Of a stretch of DNA of 64,000 bases, positions 11,995 to 23,340 are shown in pieces; position 1 is the stretch's first letter, and each line of letters begins with the position of its first letter. The translations under genes and the position numbers were made by a program. Location: NCBI GenBank assembly GCA_018389105.1, contig JACATO010000592.1, positions 434,001-498,000 on the forward strand, in the 5' to 3' direction. Under the pieces are notes generated by a model. The model saw only the letters and a list, made by a program, of their open reading frames with translations. It did no database searches and was not told the origin of the DNA. The stretch comes from Nautilus pompilius (lineage: Eukaryota > Mollusca > Cephalopoda > Nautilida > Nautilidae).

Positions 11995-12937
11995 TCAATA
12001 CTTGGTCGGGGCTCCTTTTGCACAAGTCACTGCATCAATGCGGCGTGGCATGGAGGCGATCAGCCTGTGGCACTGCTGAGGTGTTATGGAAGCCCAGGTT
12101 GCTTTGATAGCAGCCTTCGGCTCGTCTATTTGGGTCTGGTGTCTCTCATCATCTTCTTGACAATACCCCATAGATTCTCTATAGGGTTCAGGTCAGGCAA
12201 GTTGGCTGGCCAATCAAGCACGGTAATACCATGGTCAGCAAACCAGTTACTAGCAGTTTTGGCACTGTGGGCAGGTGCCAAGTCCCGCTGGAAAAGGAAC
12301 TCAGCATCTCCATCAAGCTTGTCAGCAGACGGAAGCATGAAGTGCTCTAAAATCTCCTGGTAGACGGCTGCGTTGACTTTGGACTTGATAAAACACAGTG
12401 GAACAACACCTCAAATCATCACTGACTGTGGAAACTTCACACTGGACTTCAAGCAACTTGGATTCTGTGCCTCCCCACTCTTCCTCCAGACTGTGGGACC
12501 TCGATTTCCAAATGAAATGCAAAATTTACTTTCATCTGAAAAAAGGACTTTCGACCACTGAGAAAAGGTCCAGTCCTTTTTCTCCTTAGCCCAGGTAAGA
12601 CGCTTCTGACGTTGTCTCTGATTCAGGAGTGGCTTGACACTAGGAATGCAACACTTGTAGCCCATTTCCAGGACACGTCTATGCGTGGTGGCTCTTGATG
12701 CACTGACTCCAGCCTCAGTCCACTCCTTGTGAAGCTCCCCCATGTTCTTGAATCGGTTTTGCTTGACAATCCTCTCAAGGCTGCGGTCATCCCTCTTGCT
12801 TGTGCACCTTTTCCTACCACACTTTTCCCCTCCAGTCAACTTTCCATGAATATGCTTTGCTATAGCACTCTGCGAACAGTGTGGAGGGTGTCATTGAATG
12901 TCTTCTGGACAACTGTCAAGTCAGCAGTCTTCCCCAT
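11995..12937 (-). pseudogene. broken Tc1 transposase (DD34E)
   Basis: The frame starts at the ATG at 12935-12937 with MGKTADLTVVQKT, a start typical of Tc1 transposases, and ends at the TGA at 11995-11997 after a PTKY-type tail. It holds 314 codons against roughly 340 usual. Breaks: about 50 bp are missing in the N-terminal paired-like DNA-binding region, shifting the frame to an early stop; a Trp codon in the SVMIW motif is TGA near 12411; an apparent small in-frame deletion follows; and a few bases are lost near 12126, giving a TAG after the DTRPK stretch. The DDE core is recognisable: LFSDESKF holds the first Asp, FQRDLAPAH the second, and NPIENLWG the Glu, with 34 residues between the last two. 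No functional protein is possible. Confidence 0.93.
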
Positions 12938-13019
12938 GATTGTGGTTGTGTGTACTGAACCAGACTGAGAGATTCATGGTATTTATACTGCATAAATAGT
13001 GATTTACTCAAACTCGAAA

Positions 13020-13223
13020 TGGAATATTCTAATATTTTGAGATACGTTTTTTCTATTTTTTTAGTTGTAGGCTGTAATTATCAAAATTAAAATTAAAAAA
13101 ATACTTGAAACATTTTAATTTACATGTAATGAGTCTAGAATATATACAATTTTCACTTTCTGAAATAACTGACAAAAAATATTGAACTCTTCCATGATAT
13201 TCTAATTTTTTGAGATGCACCTG
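13020..13223. repeat. right IR/DR terminal repeat of the Tc1 element
   Basis: The inner motif (TATTCTAATATTTTGAGATA) is at 13021-13044, and the outer motif ends at 13223. It pairs with 11714-11915 in inverted orientation. Confidence 0.85.
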
Positions 13224-13879
13224 TATGTATTAGCAATGATTTGTTGTTGCTTTTGGTAAGGTTCAATGACAGTGAACCCTTGATATTGCATAGTTTTCAT
13301 CTTCATTTTTTAATGTTAACAAGAAAAAAATTGATAACAACAAATGAATAATACTGTCAAGGTGGGGAAACAGCAATGAAAGGTCAAAACTAAAATATAG
13401 ATATTTATCGTAGTTATATTAGAGTATGTAATTAAATCAAACTAGAATGTTTTAGGAATAATTTCCAAAAATAAACGGCAGTTTTGTTCGGTTCATCATT
13501 TGCATATCCGACTTTGCAAAGTGTTACCTTGTTGGCCATGTGCCAGGATAATGTCGATGCCAATGTCAGGCAACATCTAGGTGGCACAGTGTAAAAAATC
13601 TGAGTCATGATACTCAGATGAAACCCAGCTACCAATATGTCAATTGCTATCTTGGCAGAGGTTTATTTGGCTGTCTCCAGTACATGATAATCATTTAGGA
13701 ATTTTAAAGATGATCATGGACAAAATGTTCGTGAGTGATTTTTTTTTTTTTTTGACAGGAGAAACCAGTTACATCTGGATCTTTGAACAAACAGTTTAAA
13801 CAAAACAAAAAAAATTTAATTAAAATCAGTTTATTTCAAAATGTGAAACTTTCAGTTTTTAATTTCACTGATAAAATGA

Positions 13880-14130
13880 ATTTGTGTAATTTTGGCCATC
13901 TGACAGACTTTCTTTTAATATAGTTCTACATATGCTGTATCTTTTGTGTAGTGTACCTCTATTTTATAACTTTTGCTGTGTGACTCATTTTTATATAATA
14001 GTTTTCAGTATAGTGTACCTTTGCTGACTAATTGTTTTTTATTATAGATTTCAATATGTTGCATCTTTAGTGTATAACTTTGGCTGTCTGATTTCTAAAA
14101 TACTATTTCTTTAATATAACACAGTGACTT
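13880..14130. repeat. degenerate tandem repeat, 50-80 bp units
   Basis: Four diverged units share a CTTTTGGCTGTCTGA-type start (near 13891, 13970, 14017 and 14070), an AATATAGTTCT-type middle and a GTATCTTTnGTGTA-type end. A related stretch, GACTTTCTTTTAAAATAGTT, lies at about 11617 on the other side of the Tc1 element. The array may therefore predate the transposon insertion and once have been longer. Confidence 0.45.
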
Positions 14131-14318
14131 ATTTTTGTTTTAAATGTAATATCAAAGTATGATTTTATGCTAAATTTGAGGAGTTGGTAATTTGAAATGA
14201 GTATGATATTTATTTTGTATTTTTTGCTGGCTTTGTGAATTTATCTTTGTTATTCATTTACAGGTAATCATTAATTGATCTATATCTATATATATGACAC
14301 TTTTTCCTTTGCTTATAG

Positions 14319-14396
14319 ATATAACGTTTGTCCAAGATTGAACTGACATAAATACTGAGGAAAACAGACTGCTCTGAAACGATGCAACTTTTTAAG
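14319..14396 (+). CDS. candidate first coding exon, unrecognised gene
   Basis: A pyrimidine-rich tract ending TTGCTTATAG precedes the exon, and GTAAAACAAG follows it. All three frames are stopped early, but the third in-frame ATG context (AACGATGC, ATG at 14382-14384) has an upstream in-frame TAA inside the same exon. This fits a 5' UTR plus the first five codons (MQLFK), leaving phase 0. It joins in phase to 14932-15018. I do not recognise the protein. Chance is a real alternative. Confidence 0.22.
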
Positions 14397-14533
14397 GTAA
14401 AACAAGAAAACAACAAAAAATGCAATTTTACATTCTATTTACATGAGAAGGTTTGTTATTGTTTGTAAGCTTTGATTCCATTTTAAACAAGTAAAATAGA
14501 AAGCAGTCCAGTTAATGTTAATAGCTATTGCAG

Positions 14534-14626
14534 CTTTTAGCAATCTCCCAGGTTTGAACAGCATTTATCTAACTAGGCAAAACTTGTTGATAATCTTTTG
14601 TATAGAAGATCAATTGACCCCTAAAG
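14534..14626 (+). CDS. candidate alternative exon, unrecognised
   Basis: Preceded by TAGCTATTGCAG and followed by the strong donor CTAAAG|GTAAGG. One frame is open throughout (30 codons, phase 1 in and 1 out). It is incompatible in phase with the 14319-14396 exon. It would be compatible with the next exon if that one began at the alternative acceptor at 14940, so this is an alternative model rather than an added exon. No domain is recognised. Confidence 0.18.
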
Positions 14627-14931
14627 GTAAGGGGCCAGTAGACAAACAAGTCTGTCTGTTTTTTGCGACTTTTCAGGCTACAAGGAGCCATAACTTCAAC
14701 TTTGACTGTGTCATAATAATACCCATTGGATATTTAGAGTGGAAATTGAACAAAGATTTTCTCCCTCTATTATTTAAAGAAAAATTTCCTTAATATTAAA
14801 TATTGCTTTTGGTTTAACCATCTTAAAATGCTAAAAAAAAATTTTTGCTTTTGTATAAATGAGGAATTGATAGACATTAAATCTGCTAAAACTAGACAAG
14901 CTCAGCATGTTTTCTTTTTTCTAAACCTAAG

Positions 14932-15018
14932 GTAAATGCAGATTATGTTGAATTTAACCCAAGGGCTACTTTTATAAATTCTGCAAAAGTAACATTTATG
15001 ACTGACTTCATGTTGATG
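14932..15018 (+). CDS. candidate internal exon, unrecognised gene
   Basis: The exon lies between a T-rich acceptor (TTTTTTCTAAACCTAAG) and the strong donor TTGATG|GTAAGA. It is 87 bp, phase 0 to phase 0, open in one frame as VNADYVEFNPRATF and onward, with mixed residues rather than the Phe/Ile/Lys bias of chance frames here. It follows 14319-14396 in phase, and it would also join 20769-20855 in phase. Function is unknown. Confidence 0.28.
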
Positions 15019-16425
15019 GTAAGAATAATGTTTATTTTTCAGGTGACATAACATTTAATTGATTAAGGATCACTTTTGTTGCTTTTTGGTAGTTTGGTTA
15101 ATCAGTATATCACTATGGCAACTTTGCTAGCAGTTGGAATGCGATGTTAATCTCATTCAAGATTTTTGTTAATCACAAATCCTCCAGATCTTTCACTGAT
15201 GCTGTGTTTTTCTTAAAGAAAATTCTGATCATTATTACACTACCTGTTTGAATAATTTTACATCTCTTTAGTGTTACCTGACTGACTAATCCAGTAAATT
15301 GCGCAGCCCATTTGTTTGCTTCCATACCCAGTTAGGTACAGTTATGTAAATCAAGAACAAGGGAAGGACAGGATCCGAAATAAACTATTTAGCAGATTCT
15401 TTCTTTTCCTATTGGTCAATTAAAAGGAAAGCAACAACACAGAGTTAAACAACTCGGAACAAGAGAATTTTCAGGGGCTCAATTCCTGCTGTTAGCATCA
15501 CTCTTTTCTGATGACCAAGTGAAGGACAGAAACATTTTAAGGAAAAAAACTTTATTTTTATTTAATTAATGAATTTTTGTTTGTTCCTTTTTTTTTCAAT
15601 GTGTGAGGTTTGAACCTACATCTGTATGTGTAGGCCAAACTCTCTGTTGCGAAGACATGTACAGAAATCTGGCATATGTACATAGAAAAGCTGGTTGTGT
15701 GTCTCTTCTATATAAAGCCTATCTGACATTTTAATTTCACCATACAACGAGTTCTGTCTTGTTTCTACAGTGAAATGAGGGAAATGCGAACATTTGTGGA
15801 GCACCAATTCCCTACTGCTTGCTTAGATTCAGTCATGATGAAATGGGCAAGTGGAATTAGAGGCAGAAATTCAACTATTGTCGTGTAAAACGACAGCTGT
15901 ATAATCATTCTGCGGTCTATGATTTGATTTATATGTGCATATTCCTGAAAAATATTGTGATCCATTACAAGCACACTTCAATGTTGGCATTTGCATGCAC
16001 CAGGAGACTTCCCTCACACCGAAATTCAACAGGGTTTGATTGTATCAATGAATGATATTAGGGCAGAGTAATGCATTCCTTAGGAGTTTTGCTGGCCAGG
16101 CTTAAAGAGAGCAAGATGAGATGATTTGACTGGGATTGAATTCGCCCGTAATAGTAGTTGGCTCTGATGCGGGTAGAACTTACACCCATGTTTAAATGTC
16201 ACCTCATTCTCCTACATTTAGTCAAGTCAAATTAATTCCTCATGAGGTATGACAGATGCATCTGAAAATAATGATTTGTGTGTCATCGTTATATCTGCCT
16301 TAATTCTTTGATGATTGACATTGTTGCACTGAGATAAATTTATCTGTTTGATATCGAGACTTTATCTTTTTCCCTATTACTAAAGTAAAGCTCACAGAAC
16401 TTATTATCGTTCTCCATCCATGCAG
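15019..16425 (+). other. presumed intron or intergenic DNA
   Basis: No coding exon is supported. A splice-like acceptor at about 15771 opens a short frame, but it lacks a good donor and does not fit the phase of its neighbours. Confidence 0.35.
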
Positions 16426-16508
16426 GACAGAGAGATGACTGGCTACATGCTGAGATGGCTATCCTCAGTCAACCAACGACGACACGAGTGATTGATAAAA
16501 ATCTATGA
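16426..16508 (+). other. candidate non-coding or UTR exon
   Basis: The 83-bp segment has a good acceptor (TCTCCATCCATGCAG) and a near-consensus donor (CTATGA|GTAAGTTT). Two frames contain stops inside it, and the third ends in TGA at the last three bases. If transcribed, it is more likely a UTR, poison or non-coding RNA exon than coding. The splice sites are among the strongest in the window. Confidence 0.25.
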
Positions 16509-17150
16509 GTAAGTTTGATAATCTATTTTGAGCCATAAAATAATTCTGTGATATTATAAATAATCTCAGTGGATTGACCAGCCAAGCTTAGGGATAATAA
16601 GATGCCAACACAATTTATGGAAACATATCTTGTAGAGAGCACAGTGTTGAATTAGTGTGACCCTCAGTAAATGAAGAACAATCAGGAGGCAGCTGGGCTG
16701 TGTTATTTCATGTGGGCCACAGCGAATTAATTTTAAAGTTGCGTTCTGCAGAATTTCACAGAGTCTCTAGTGTAATGTAACCCCAGCATCTATAATAGAG
16801 CGAAATCCCTAGTGGGGGCAGCCGTCAGAACTGTCTTCATCCCGTAACTCAATAGATCATTTAGACAACTGTATAACGTAATGAGCCCCATGTACATTTG
16901 CATTTTTTTAAGGGTTTCAATTTTCACAAATTGCATTTTAGAAGTTTAGGGCTCACCCAGGTATTAAAGAAAGTACAGTCTGCCTGTGGGAGCATAAAAG
17001 CACTTGTGACAGATAAACAGACTTTTAAATTAATGGCGCATACATATGTACCCCGTGTCTGTCAGAGCCGAATTGCAACATTCACAAAAAAATTCAAATT
17101 GTAGTTTGATCTGTTTAAGGCTGCAATCTTCATGCAATTATTTCCTTCAG

Positions 17151-17272
17151 CGAAATTGGAAGAAATGAAGCGGCAGATGGATTTTATTCTTCAAGGCAAC
17201 GTTTGGAGCCCATATAAATCAGACTCCATACTGCCACAGTCTTCAGATATGTCTGCGGAAGGAGCACAACTT
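17151..17272 (+). CDS. candidate internal exon, unrecognised gene
   Basis: A strong acceptor (AATTATTTCCTTCAG) and a plausible donor (CAACTT|GTAAAC) bound 122 bp open in one frame, beginning KLEEMKRQMDFILQGN. Phase is 1 in and 0 out. It could join 20769-20855 (phase 0), but needs a small phase 0-to-1 exon before it; weak options exist at 16945-16963 or slightly longer. The surrounding 16.4-17.4 kb has higher G+C than its surroundings, so conserved regulatory DNA is an alternative explanation. Confidence 0.25.
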
Positions 17273-18136
17273 GTAAACATTTGTAAAGTTAGAACTGTGC
17301 GGGTTAACCTGTTTAGTGACAACACTACAATTCACCATCCTCCGCCTCCCATCGGTATATGTAAACTAACACAAGCAGCGTTTACCACAGTGTGGGGGAA
17401 AAAAAAATCAACTCTTCAATTCTCTGCTGCATGCAAGGGGAGGTAAATTAAAATTTAGAATCAAAATAATAATTCAGTGTGACAACCTTTTCTAAGTTAT
17501 AACCAAAGCAAAAGTTAAGTAGCTTAAAAAAAATAATAAATTTTACTTTTGTTATTTTGCCTAGCAGCATCCGCAGGAAGCTGTGATGTTATTTCTACCA
17601 TAGCATTTCAAGACTTTTCATTTTAATTATTATAATTTTGCTGCAGCTGTTCAGTAAACGACCATAGTCAGAATATTATTGAATACTTTTAGTCAGACCC
17701 TTTTTCTTTCTTTTTTTCCCCACAGCTGCATGAAAACTAGGATGGAACCAATTGTTACCAAAAGTCTGTATCTCCACTGATACTTTTTTATTTTAATAAT
17801 ACAGCTGTTGTGTGAACTTAGTCATAAGTTGAACTATGTTAAGGACAACTTGAACTAGGTTGAACACCTTATTAACAGTAACTAATGGCACTCTTGTCTT
17901 TACCAGGATTTAGTTTAGTTGCGAAAGTTGAATAAATGTGATCTTGGATGCCCCAGCAGTGGTTGAAGCTGCAGTAAGATAAAACAATTACTTCAAAAAC
18001 TTAGCAGCCGACAGGCCACAGCATTTAGAACTCAGGTCACTTATACAATTAAAAAAAAATAAATAAATATCTGGCTCATTGGGACCCATCCATTAGCTAC
18101 CTTCTCTGGATCAGCAGCATACAGCACTGACAGAGA

Positions 18137-18168
18137 CGATTGCTTCTTCAAGCAAGTTGAAGCAATCG
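18137..18168. other. hairpin
   Basis: CGATTGCTTC and GAAGCAATCG form a perfect 10-bp stem. TTCAA and TTGAA inside can extend the pairing around a GCAAG loop if a 3-base bulge is allowed. No function is assigned; it may be the centre of a decayed palindromic repeat. Confidence 0.6.
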
Positions 18169-18307
18169 CTTGAACCTGCTTACTATTAAGACTGCGTACT
18201 CAATTTTTTGGCCAGGCAGTGTAAATATTTAGACAAGTTCTTTCCTTACTTAACTTCATTAATGGAATTCCAAAGTCTATAGTTTGAATGTATATATTAC
18301 TACTCTT

Positions 18308-18545
18308 AGGTAGCACAGTAATCCAGTGGTAGATTGAGATTTGAACTTGGAACTTCAACCTAGCAGTCGGCTATATTTGGCTTACTTCCCTAGTATGGTT
18401 CCTTCTTGCTCTTCTTTGCCCCTTGGCTGAAGAGTTCTAGTATGGACTTTCTGCAGTTGGCATGCAGCTAACCTTCACACTGTTCTCCTCCCCTTAGTTT
18501 AGGAAATAACCCTCTGGTTGATGCCCTTTGACAGATGTCAACACA
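18308..18545 (+). repeat. tRNA-derived SINE copy
   Basis: The head, AGCACAGTAATCCAGTGGTA, is A-box-like. Downstream landmarks are shared with the copies at 36.1, 46.4 and 61.0 kb: TTTGGCTTAC, CTAGTATGGT, GAAGAGTTCTAGTATGGACT and a pyrimidine-rich 3' part. It is diverged and incomplete. Confidence 0.6.
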
Positions 18546-19537
18546 CAGGTTCAAAGACGATGATCAATACACTTTGTGATCTGGTTTCATTGATAAAATT
18601 ACCAATTACAAATTATCAAATACACATAAGAGAAAGAATTAATTATTTTCATATTGATATTTTGGAGACCATAAAGCGTGGGTAGAAATAGCAGTGGCAT
18701 CTGAACCCATACAAATGTCCATGTGGACACAGTTGTTTGTGTTTTTCTACACAGAGTTATGGTGTCAGTCATACATGGACGAACGATTTAAATCTGCTCA
18801 TATTCATTCAGAATTAATAACAAAGATAAAATATTGTCATTATTGAAAAAGTGAGTACAGTTAATGTACCTTCAGGATCCTAAATTTAAAACTAAGAATT
18901 AAAACATAGACCCCTAAAAAAGAGAACAAATCTTGACTTGCAGTATACAACTGGTGGTGATTATGATACGATGTGGTATTATGTAACCTGTCAGTAATCT
19001 GGAGGCAGGTATATATCATGATGATCGTCATGCATGCTATCAAATAAAAACTTCAGTAACATGAAGATTAGTTAGTTTCCTTAATGTATCAGATAGATTT
19101 TCTGTGGTTTTAACTTTTGGCTGTGGAGTGCCCAGTTAATGAATTAGCTCCAACAGCATATCTGATTTGCATAGTGGCAGAGGGGGTTATGGGTGCTATA
19201 ATTATTACCTTAAACAACCAAGTATCTGTGTGATTATACATTATAAAAATTAGTTTTCAGCTATTTACTCTCAAGAAAAGTTGATATTGATCATGTAAAA
19301 AGACAATCAGATCAGTGTAAAACAACATAAAATATGACAATGTCCTTGATGTACTGAAGCACATAATGTGACAACAGTCTCAAGATGAACACTTCTTAAG
19401 TTAAAAATACTCCTGGTTTGCTAATTCTTTTCTTTTGATTACTATGTTTACTGCAGCATGTGCATCTTCTGCTTATTTTAAACACATGATGTGATGATGA
19501 TAACAATGTGAAACATCATCTCATACAGTAATACACA

Positions 19538-19590
19538 CAGTATCATGGTGATGCTATTTTAGCTGAGTTTCATTTGAACATCCCTAACAC
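19538..19590. repeat. half copy of the palindromic repeat
   Basis: ATCATGGTGATGCTATTTTA followed by GAGTTTCATTTGAACATCCC closely matches the right half of the 633-717 copy. The left half is missing or unrecognisable. Confidence 0.6.
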
Positions 19591-20768
19591 ACAACATGGA
19601 GCTGATGTGATAGCAGTCCTTTTAGAACTGGGTATAACAGTGAAAAGTTATGGCAGATCTGCTCTGCTCACTCTTGTGTATTTTTGCTCTTTCTTTGGAT
19701 ACCACTAGTTCAAAGTGTACCACTGTTAGTTTAATTAAACTCTAACCATTATGTAATAGGAAGATGCTAACAAGTTCTCCAGCAGCGCCACAGACAGCCA
19801 ATGCCTTGTAGCACTAAACAGTATCAATGTGACATAACCAACTACATTAGTTATGTATGAATTTAAGGAAAGATACCATGGGCAAATAGTATCACAACTT
19901 TAAAACAATAAAAACAAATGCAAGAAGATAGTTTGAAAGAAGAAGAAGAAATAAAAAAAGCTGTTCTTCTTACTACAGGTGTGGCTAGTCCACTGGAATC
20001 ACCAGACTCTCAATATCGAAGTTCATGCGCATAGGTGGACAATCCCAAAACGGATACTATTCCAGAGATTTTGAAGTTTGAATCATTTTGGTGAAATTAA
20101 GGAAGAAAAAAGGAGGGGCCATCTTTTCTTTTATTGGTAAGTTTATTGTTCATTTAAAGGAAGCCAAAACAAATTTGTTGATACTTGAGGCAAAAAATGG
20201 GCAGAACTGGACTCTCTCCACACACACACAAACAAACAAAATGTGCATGTACAGATAGTTTAGTGTAATCACTATGGGACCACAAGGCTTAATTCTCATG
20301 TTATTTTCCATGTTTTGATTGATTAATTTTTAAGAAAAGCTTAGAGTTGTCCAGAATCCCATACATTTTATTCTGGTGTCTAGGGCTATTATTCAATGTG
20401 CAGATTCTTCTGTGTGCACCTGGACTTCCAGTATGTGCAATAATATTCTAAGAAACAGATACATTCCCCTAATAAATTGAGTGCAAAGAACTAAGGAATA
20501 CAGTGAATGCAGACAGAAACATAAATAAAATCATAGGATGTGTCCAGCAAACCAGACCAGTAGAAATATTAAGTAACAGAGTTTCAAATTTATATCATCA
20601 TTTTATTTGCCATGCACAAAGGATGTTTTCACTACAAATGCCAGCATTAAACAAACTCTTCTAAAGTCCAGCTCATATTGTATAAAGATCTCGCACTAAT
20701 GTCACTTTCATGGTTGGGGTTAATATTTCATCTTTTCATCCTAATTATCTTTCTTTTTTCCATCATAG

Positions 20769-20855
20769 AAATTAAATGGGGCAGAAACAATTATGTATAA
20801 TAGTATTGATGCTGTTGAGAAGATTAGGCCCAAGTCAAAAAAGGTTATGATGGAT
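20769..20855 (+). CDS. candidate internal exon, unrecognised gene
   Basis: The acceptor TTCTTTTTTCCATCATAG is excellent, and the donor GGAT|GTAAGC is good. The 87-bp interval is open in one frame only, phase 0 to 0, as KLNGAETIMYNSIDAVEKIR and onward, a mixed and charged peptide. It matches the outgoing phase of 14932-15018 and of 17151-17272. An additional exon shifting phase from 0 to 1 would be needed before 22704. I do not recognise the protein. Confidence 0.3.
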
Positions 20856-21450
20856 GTAAGCTTGTGACCACTTTAGCAAGCAATTGATGATCGTTACAAG
20901 GAGTCACAATAAATCCTCACCATGCACTAAAATCGGAAATCTCTCTCCCTGCCTCTTTCTTTTGGGGAGAATAATACAAACCAAAAGATAGAGTGCCGGA
21001 AATGAAGACTTAATGTTAAATCTTCAACCGTCACAAATGGAGAACATCAATTTTATATACAGGAATTTTTATTCAGTTTTCAAATAAGTTGCTATGATCT
21101 TATGAAACATTCAAAATCTGTAGTGTAGCACACACACACGTTTTAATTTAAAACAAATAGGGGTCAAGCAAAAAAAAAAAAAAGGTTAAGTATCTTTTTT
21201 TTTAAATTTTACTTCTGCAAAATCCATGTTAATTAATCAGTTCACATACACCAAGCACAATGTAATAAAGTTATAAGTTTGAAGATTTAACAGGTGGTTG
21301 CTACAATGATGAATTGAGAAACAGATGCAAGATAATGCATAATCTTGCTGGCAAAACTAAGTATTTGTTGACATTCTTTTAAAGCTTTTATAACCATCCC
21401 TCTTGTTATAAAATTATTGGCCTTTCAGACACTTTTCCTGTTGCTGTAGG

Positions 21451-21730
21451 GCAGTCCCAATGAGGACTGTAGGGTTATTTGAAGATAACTTTCCTCAGCT
21501 CTGTTGAAAGGGATAGCCCCCTGATGCTGGTTAGAAATTTTGTTCTGTGGTCCATGGCTGAATTGTCTGATTAGCAACCAGTAGCTCACATATTCAAATC
21601 TGGTCTGCCTAAGATAACTGAGGAAATAATAGCATTTTTCAGAGATCAGTATTATCATCAGAGTTGGGGTTAGCAAATATTATTTTCGCATAACCCAGCA
21701 GTCCTTATCAGGACAATTTTGAAGATGATA
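21451..21730. repeat. possible small repeat bounded by similar hairpins
   Basis: GCAGTCCCAATGAGGACTGT and GCAGTCCTTATCAGGACAAT, about 247 bp apart, each contain a GTCC-N6-GGAC stem and are each followed within about 10 bp by TTTGAAGAT. Between them, TCCATGGCTGAATTG and ATATTCAAATCTGG (about 21550-21605) resemble tRNA A and B boxes, so a SINE may be embedded. Confidence 0.35.
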
Positions 21731-21870
21731 CCAGGAAAAATGTTGATAATTTTATAATAGCAGAGGTGGTGATAAAAGCTCAAAAGACACGAGTCAAACA
21801 GAAAGAGCTGTCAGATGCACTGAGAATTGTCAAAAAAAGATGCTGTTGCATCAGTCTCAGCAATGGAATC

Positions 21871-21937
21871 AACAAACCAAACCTGGGTGCTCAGCCTTAG
21901 AAACCCAGTGGTCTAATCAACAAGCCACTGGCCAACC
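21871..21937 (-). repeat. possible tRNA-derived SINE head
   Basis: On the minus strand GGCCAGTGGCTTGTTGATTA and, about 40 bp on, CCAGGTTTGGTTTG recall the A-box and B-box layout of the 60988-61270 SINE. The downstream body was not recognised. Confidence 0.3.
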
Positions 21938-22703
21938 ATTTTTAGTCAGTGATATTAAAGATTAAATGATCCGTGCAAACAAAAACAAAACATCCTAAAT
22001 GGCAATTTTCTTTTTTTTTCAAAATTCTTATGGTACATTTTTAATATATTATAGAAGCAACAGTTTAAAACAAATGTCATAGCATTTGAAATAAATTTAA
22101 TTAGAATATGAAGTCTGGATTATGCATCGTATTTTCTATAAAAAATTTTAAGTAAATATAGTTAGATTACAATCGCCAAATGTGTACATACATAGCACAC
22201 TGTAGGTTGATCCCTATAACGATAGAGAAATTATCCTCAACTAAAACAGGATATAATATAATAACAACTAAAAGAAAGTAACTATATATGGAACTAGTCA
22301 TCGTAAGAAAAAAAATGAGAACCATTATTGTCTTTACAAAGTATTCAGAAATATTATAGGTTAGGTATCTGATGATGGTGTGTTCTGGGGTTAGATCCCT
22401 TAGTTGAGTGTTATAATAGCTTTGATGTAGATAGAATTTTGCTTCTTTCATGGAGGAAACTACCTGATCTTAAACATTTATAGTCTTTAAAGATGAAATA
22501 TTGTAGTTGTATAATTCTCTGTTGTTGTTGTTTTGTTTTTTTACTATTGTTTAATATTTCATGTACTTCTTTCAGTTATACCGATGCTAATAAGTGCAGT
22601 CCTGCATTTGAAAGAATAAGATTTTTTTAAATGCTCATGAGTGGATATAGAATTTAGCGTGTTAACTTTTATTTCTGTCTAATTTTGTTTCATTTATCAT
22701 CAG

Positions 22704-22913
22704 ATCCACATTCTGAACTTTGCAAATTAAGGGAGAATACATTTACTAATGACACAAAGAATTCGTGGACTGCATTGGGAGAGCCAACAAAAGTCTCATG
22801 GGAAGACTACTGGACAAGAATGTTTGATGTTCTGTATGGGAGAGAAACCAAAGAATCCATCCACAGGAAAGCTGTGCATGATCTAGCTATCAGCTCCATA
22901 ACTGTGGCATCAA
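22704..22913 (+). CDS. candidate internal exon, unrecognised gene (best host exon)
   Basis: A long pyrimidine-rich tract ending TTTATCATCAG precedes 210 bp that are open in one frame and followed by CATCAA|GTAATT. Phase is 1 in and 1 out. The peptide (about 70 residues) is rich in charged residues and has three Trp, including SWEDYWTRMFDVLYGRE, unlike the Phe/Ile/Lys-rich chance frames around it. It joins in phase to 23341-23456, where a stop follows. No domain is recognised, no membrane segment is obvious, and the protein looks soluble. It is the strongest candidate for a host gene in the window, but is not proven. Confidence 0.42.
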
Positions 22914-23340
22914 GTAATTGGTTACCATTTATCTTTCTTTTAAAGAAAAAAGAAAGCAAGATCTGAGATCTGAAAACACATCAATGGGAAGGAAGATTCC
23001 CTATATTGTTAATTTCTGTCAGCGAAAAACTGCGTTCTGTTGTGATTAATTATACTTTCAGGTCCTGAGTTTTAAAAAATTTTAAAATTAAAAGCTAGGC
23101 ACAATCCTTCAATTTTCAAGGAAACAGAACCTTTATGTATAGAATCTATGTAGGCAGAGAAATCGTAGGGGAAACTGAAGCCTGACTGAGGCACGGACAT
23201 GTGAATAGTGGAATTTAGGTTTAACCTTTCTACAAAAATCTAGTTTCAAGTTGTTTAATAGGTGTCAAATGAATAGTATTTCTAAGAGCCAAAGAAATTA
23301 TACTTCTGGTCTTCTATTTCTTTATTTTTAATTGATTTAG

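Larger units (their letters stand above)
11714..13223 (-). mobile_element. Tc1-family DNA transposon, complete ends, inactive
   Basis: The element is 1510 bp, bounded by CAGGTGCATCTCAAAAAATT on the left and its exact reverse complement on the right, with a TA dinucleotide on each side (11712-11713 and 13224-13225), as expected for IS630/Tc1/mariner insertion. Each end is a ~200-bp imperfect inverted repeat holding a second inner copy of the ATCTCAAAA-ATTAGAATAT motif, the IR/DR arrangement. A transposase reading frame occupies the interior on the minus strand but is broken. The end sequence and encoded protein closely resemble, from memory, Tc1 elements abundant in fish genomes, so horizontal transfer is plausible. 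Other Tc1 lineages cannot be excluded without a search. Confidence 0.95.

Noticed and set aside
11989..12363. 124-codon plus-strand open frame
   Set aside because: It lies antisense to the Tc1 transposase and has no independent support.
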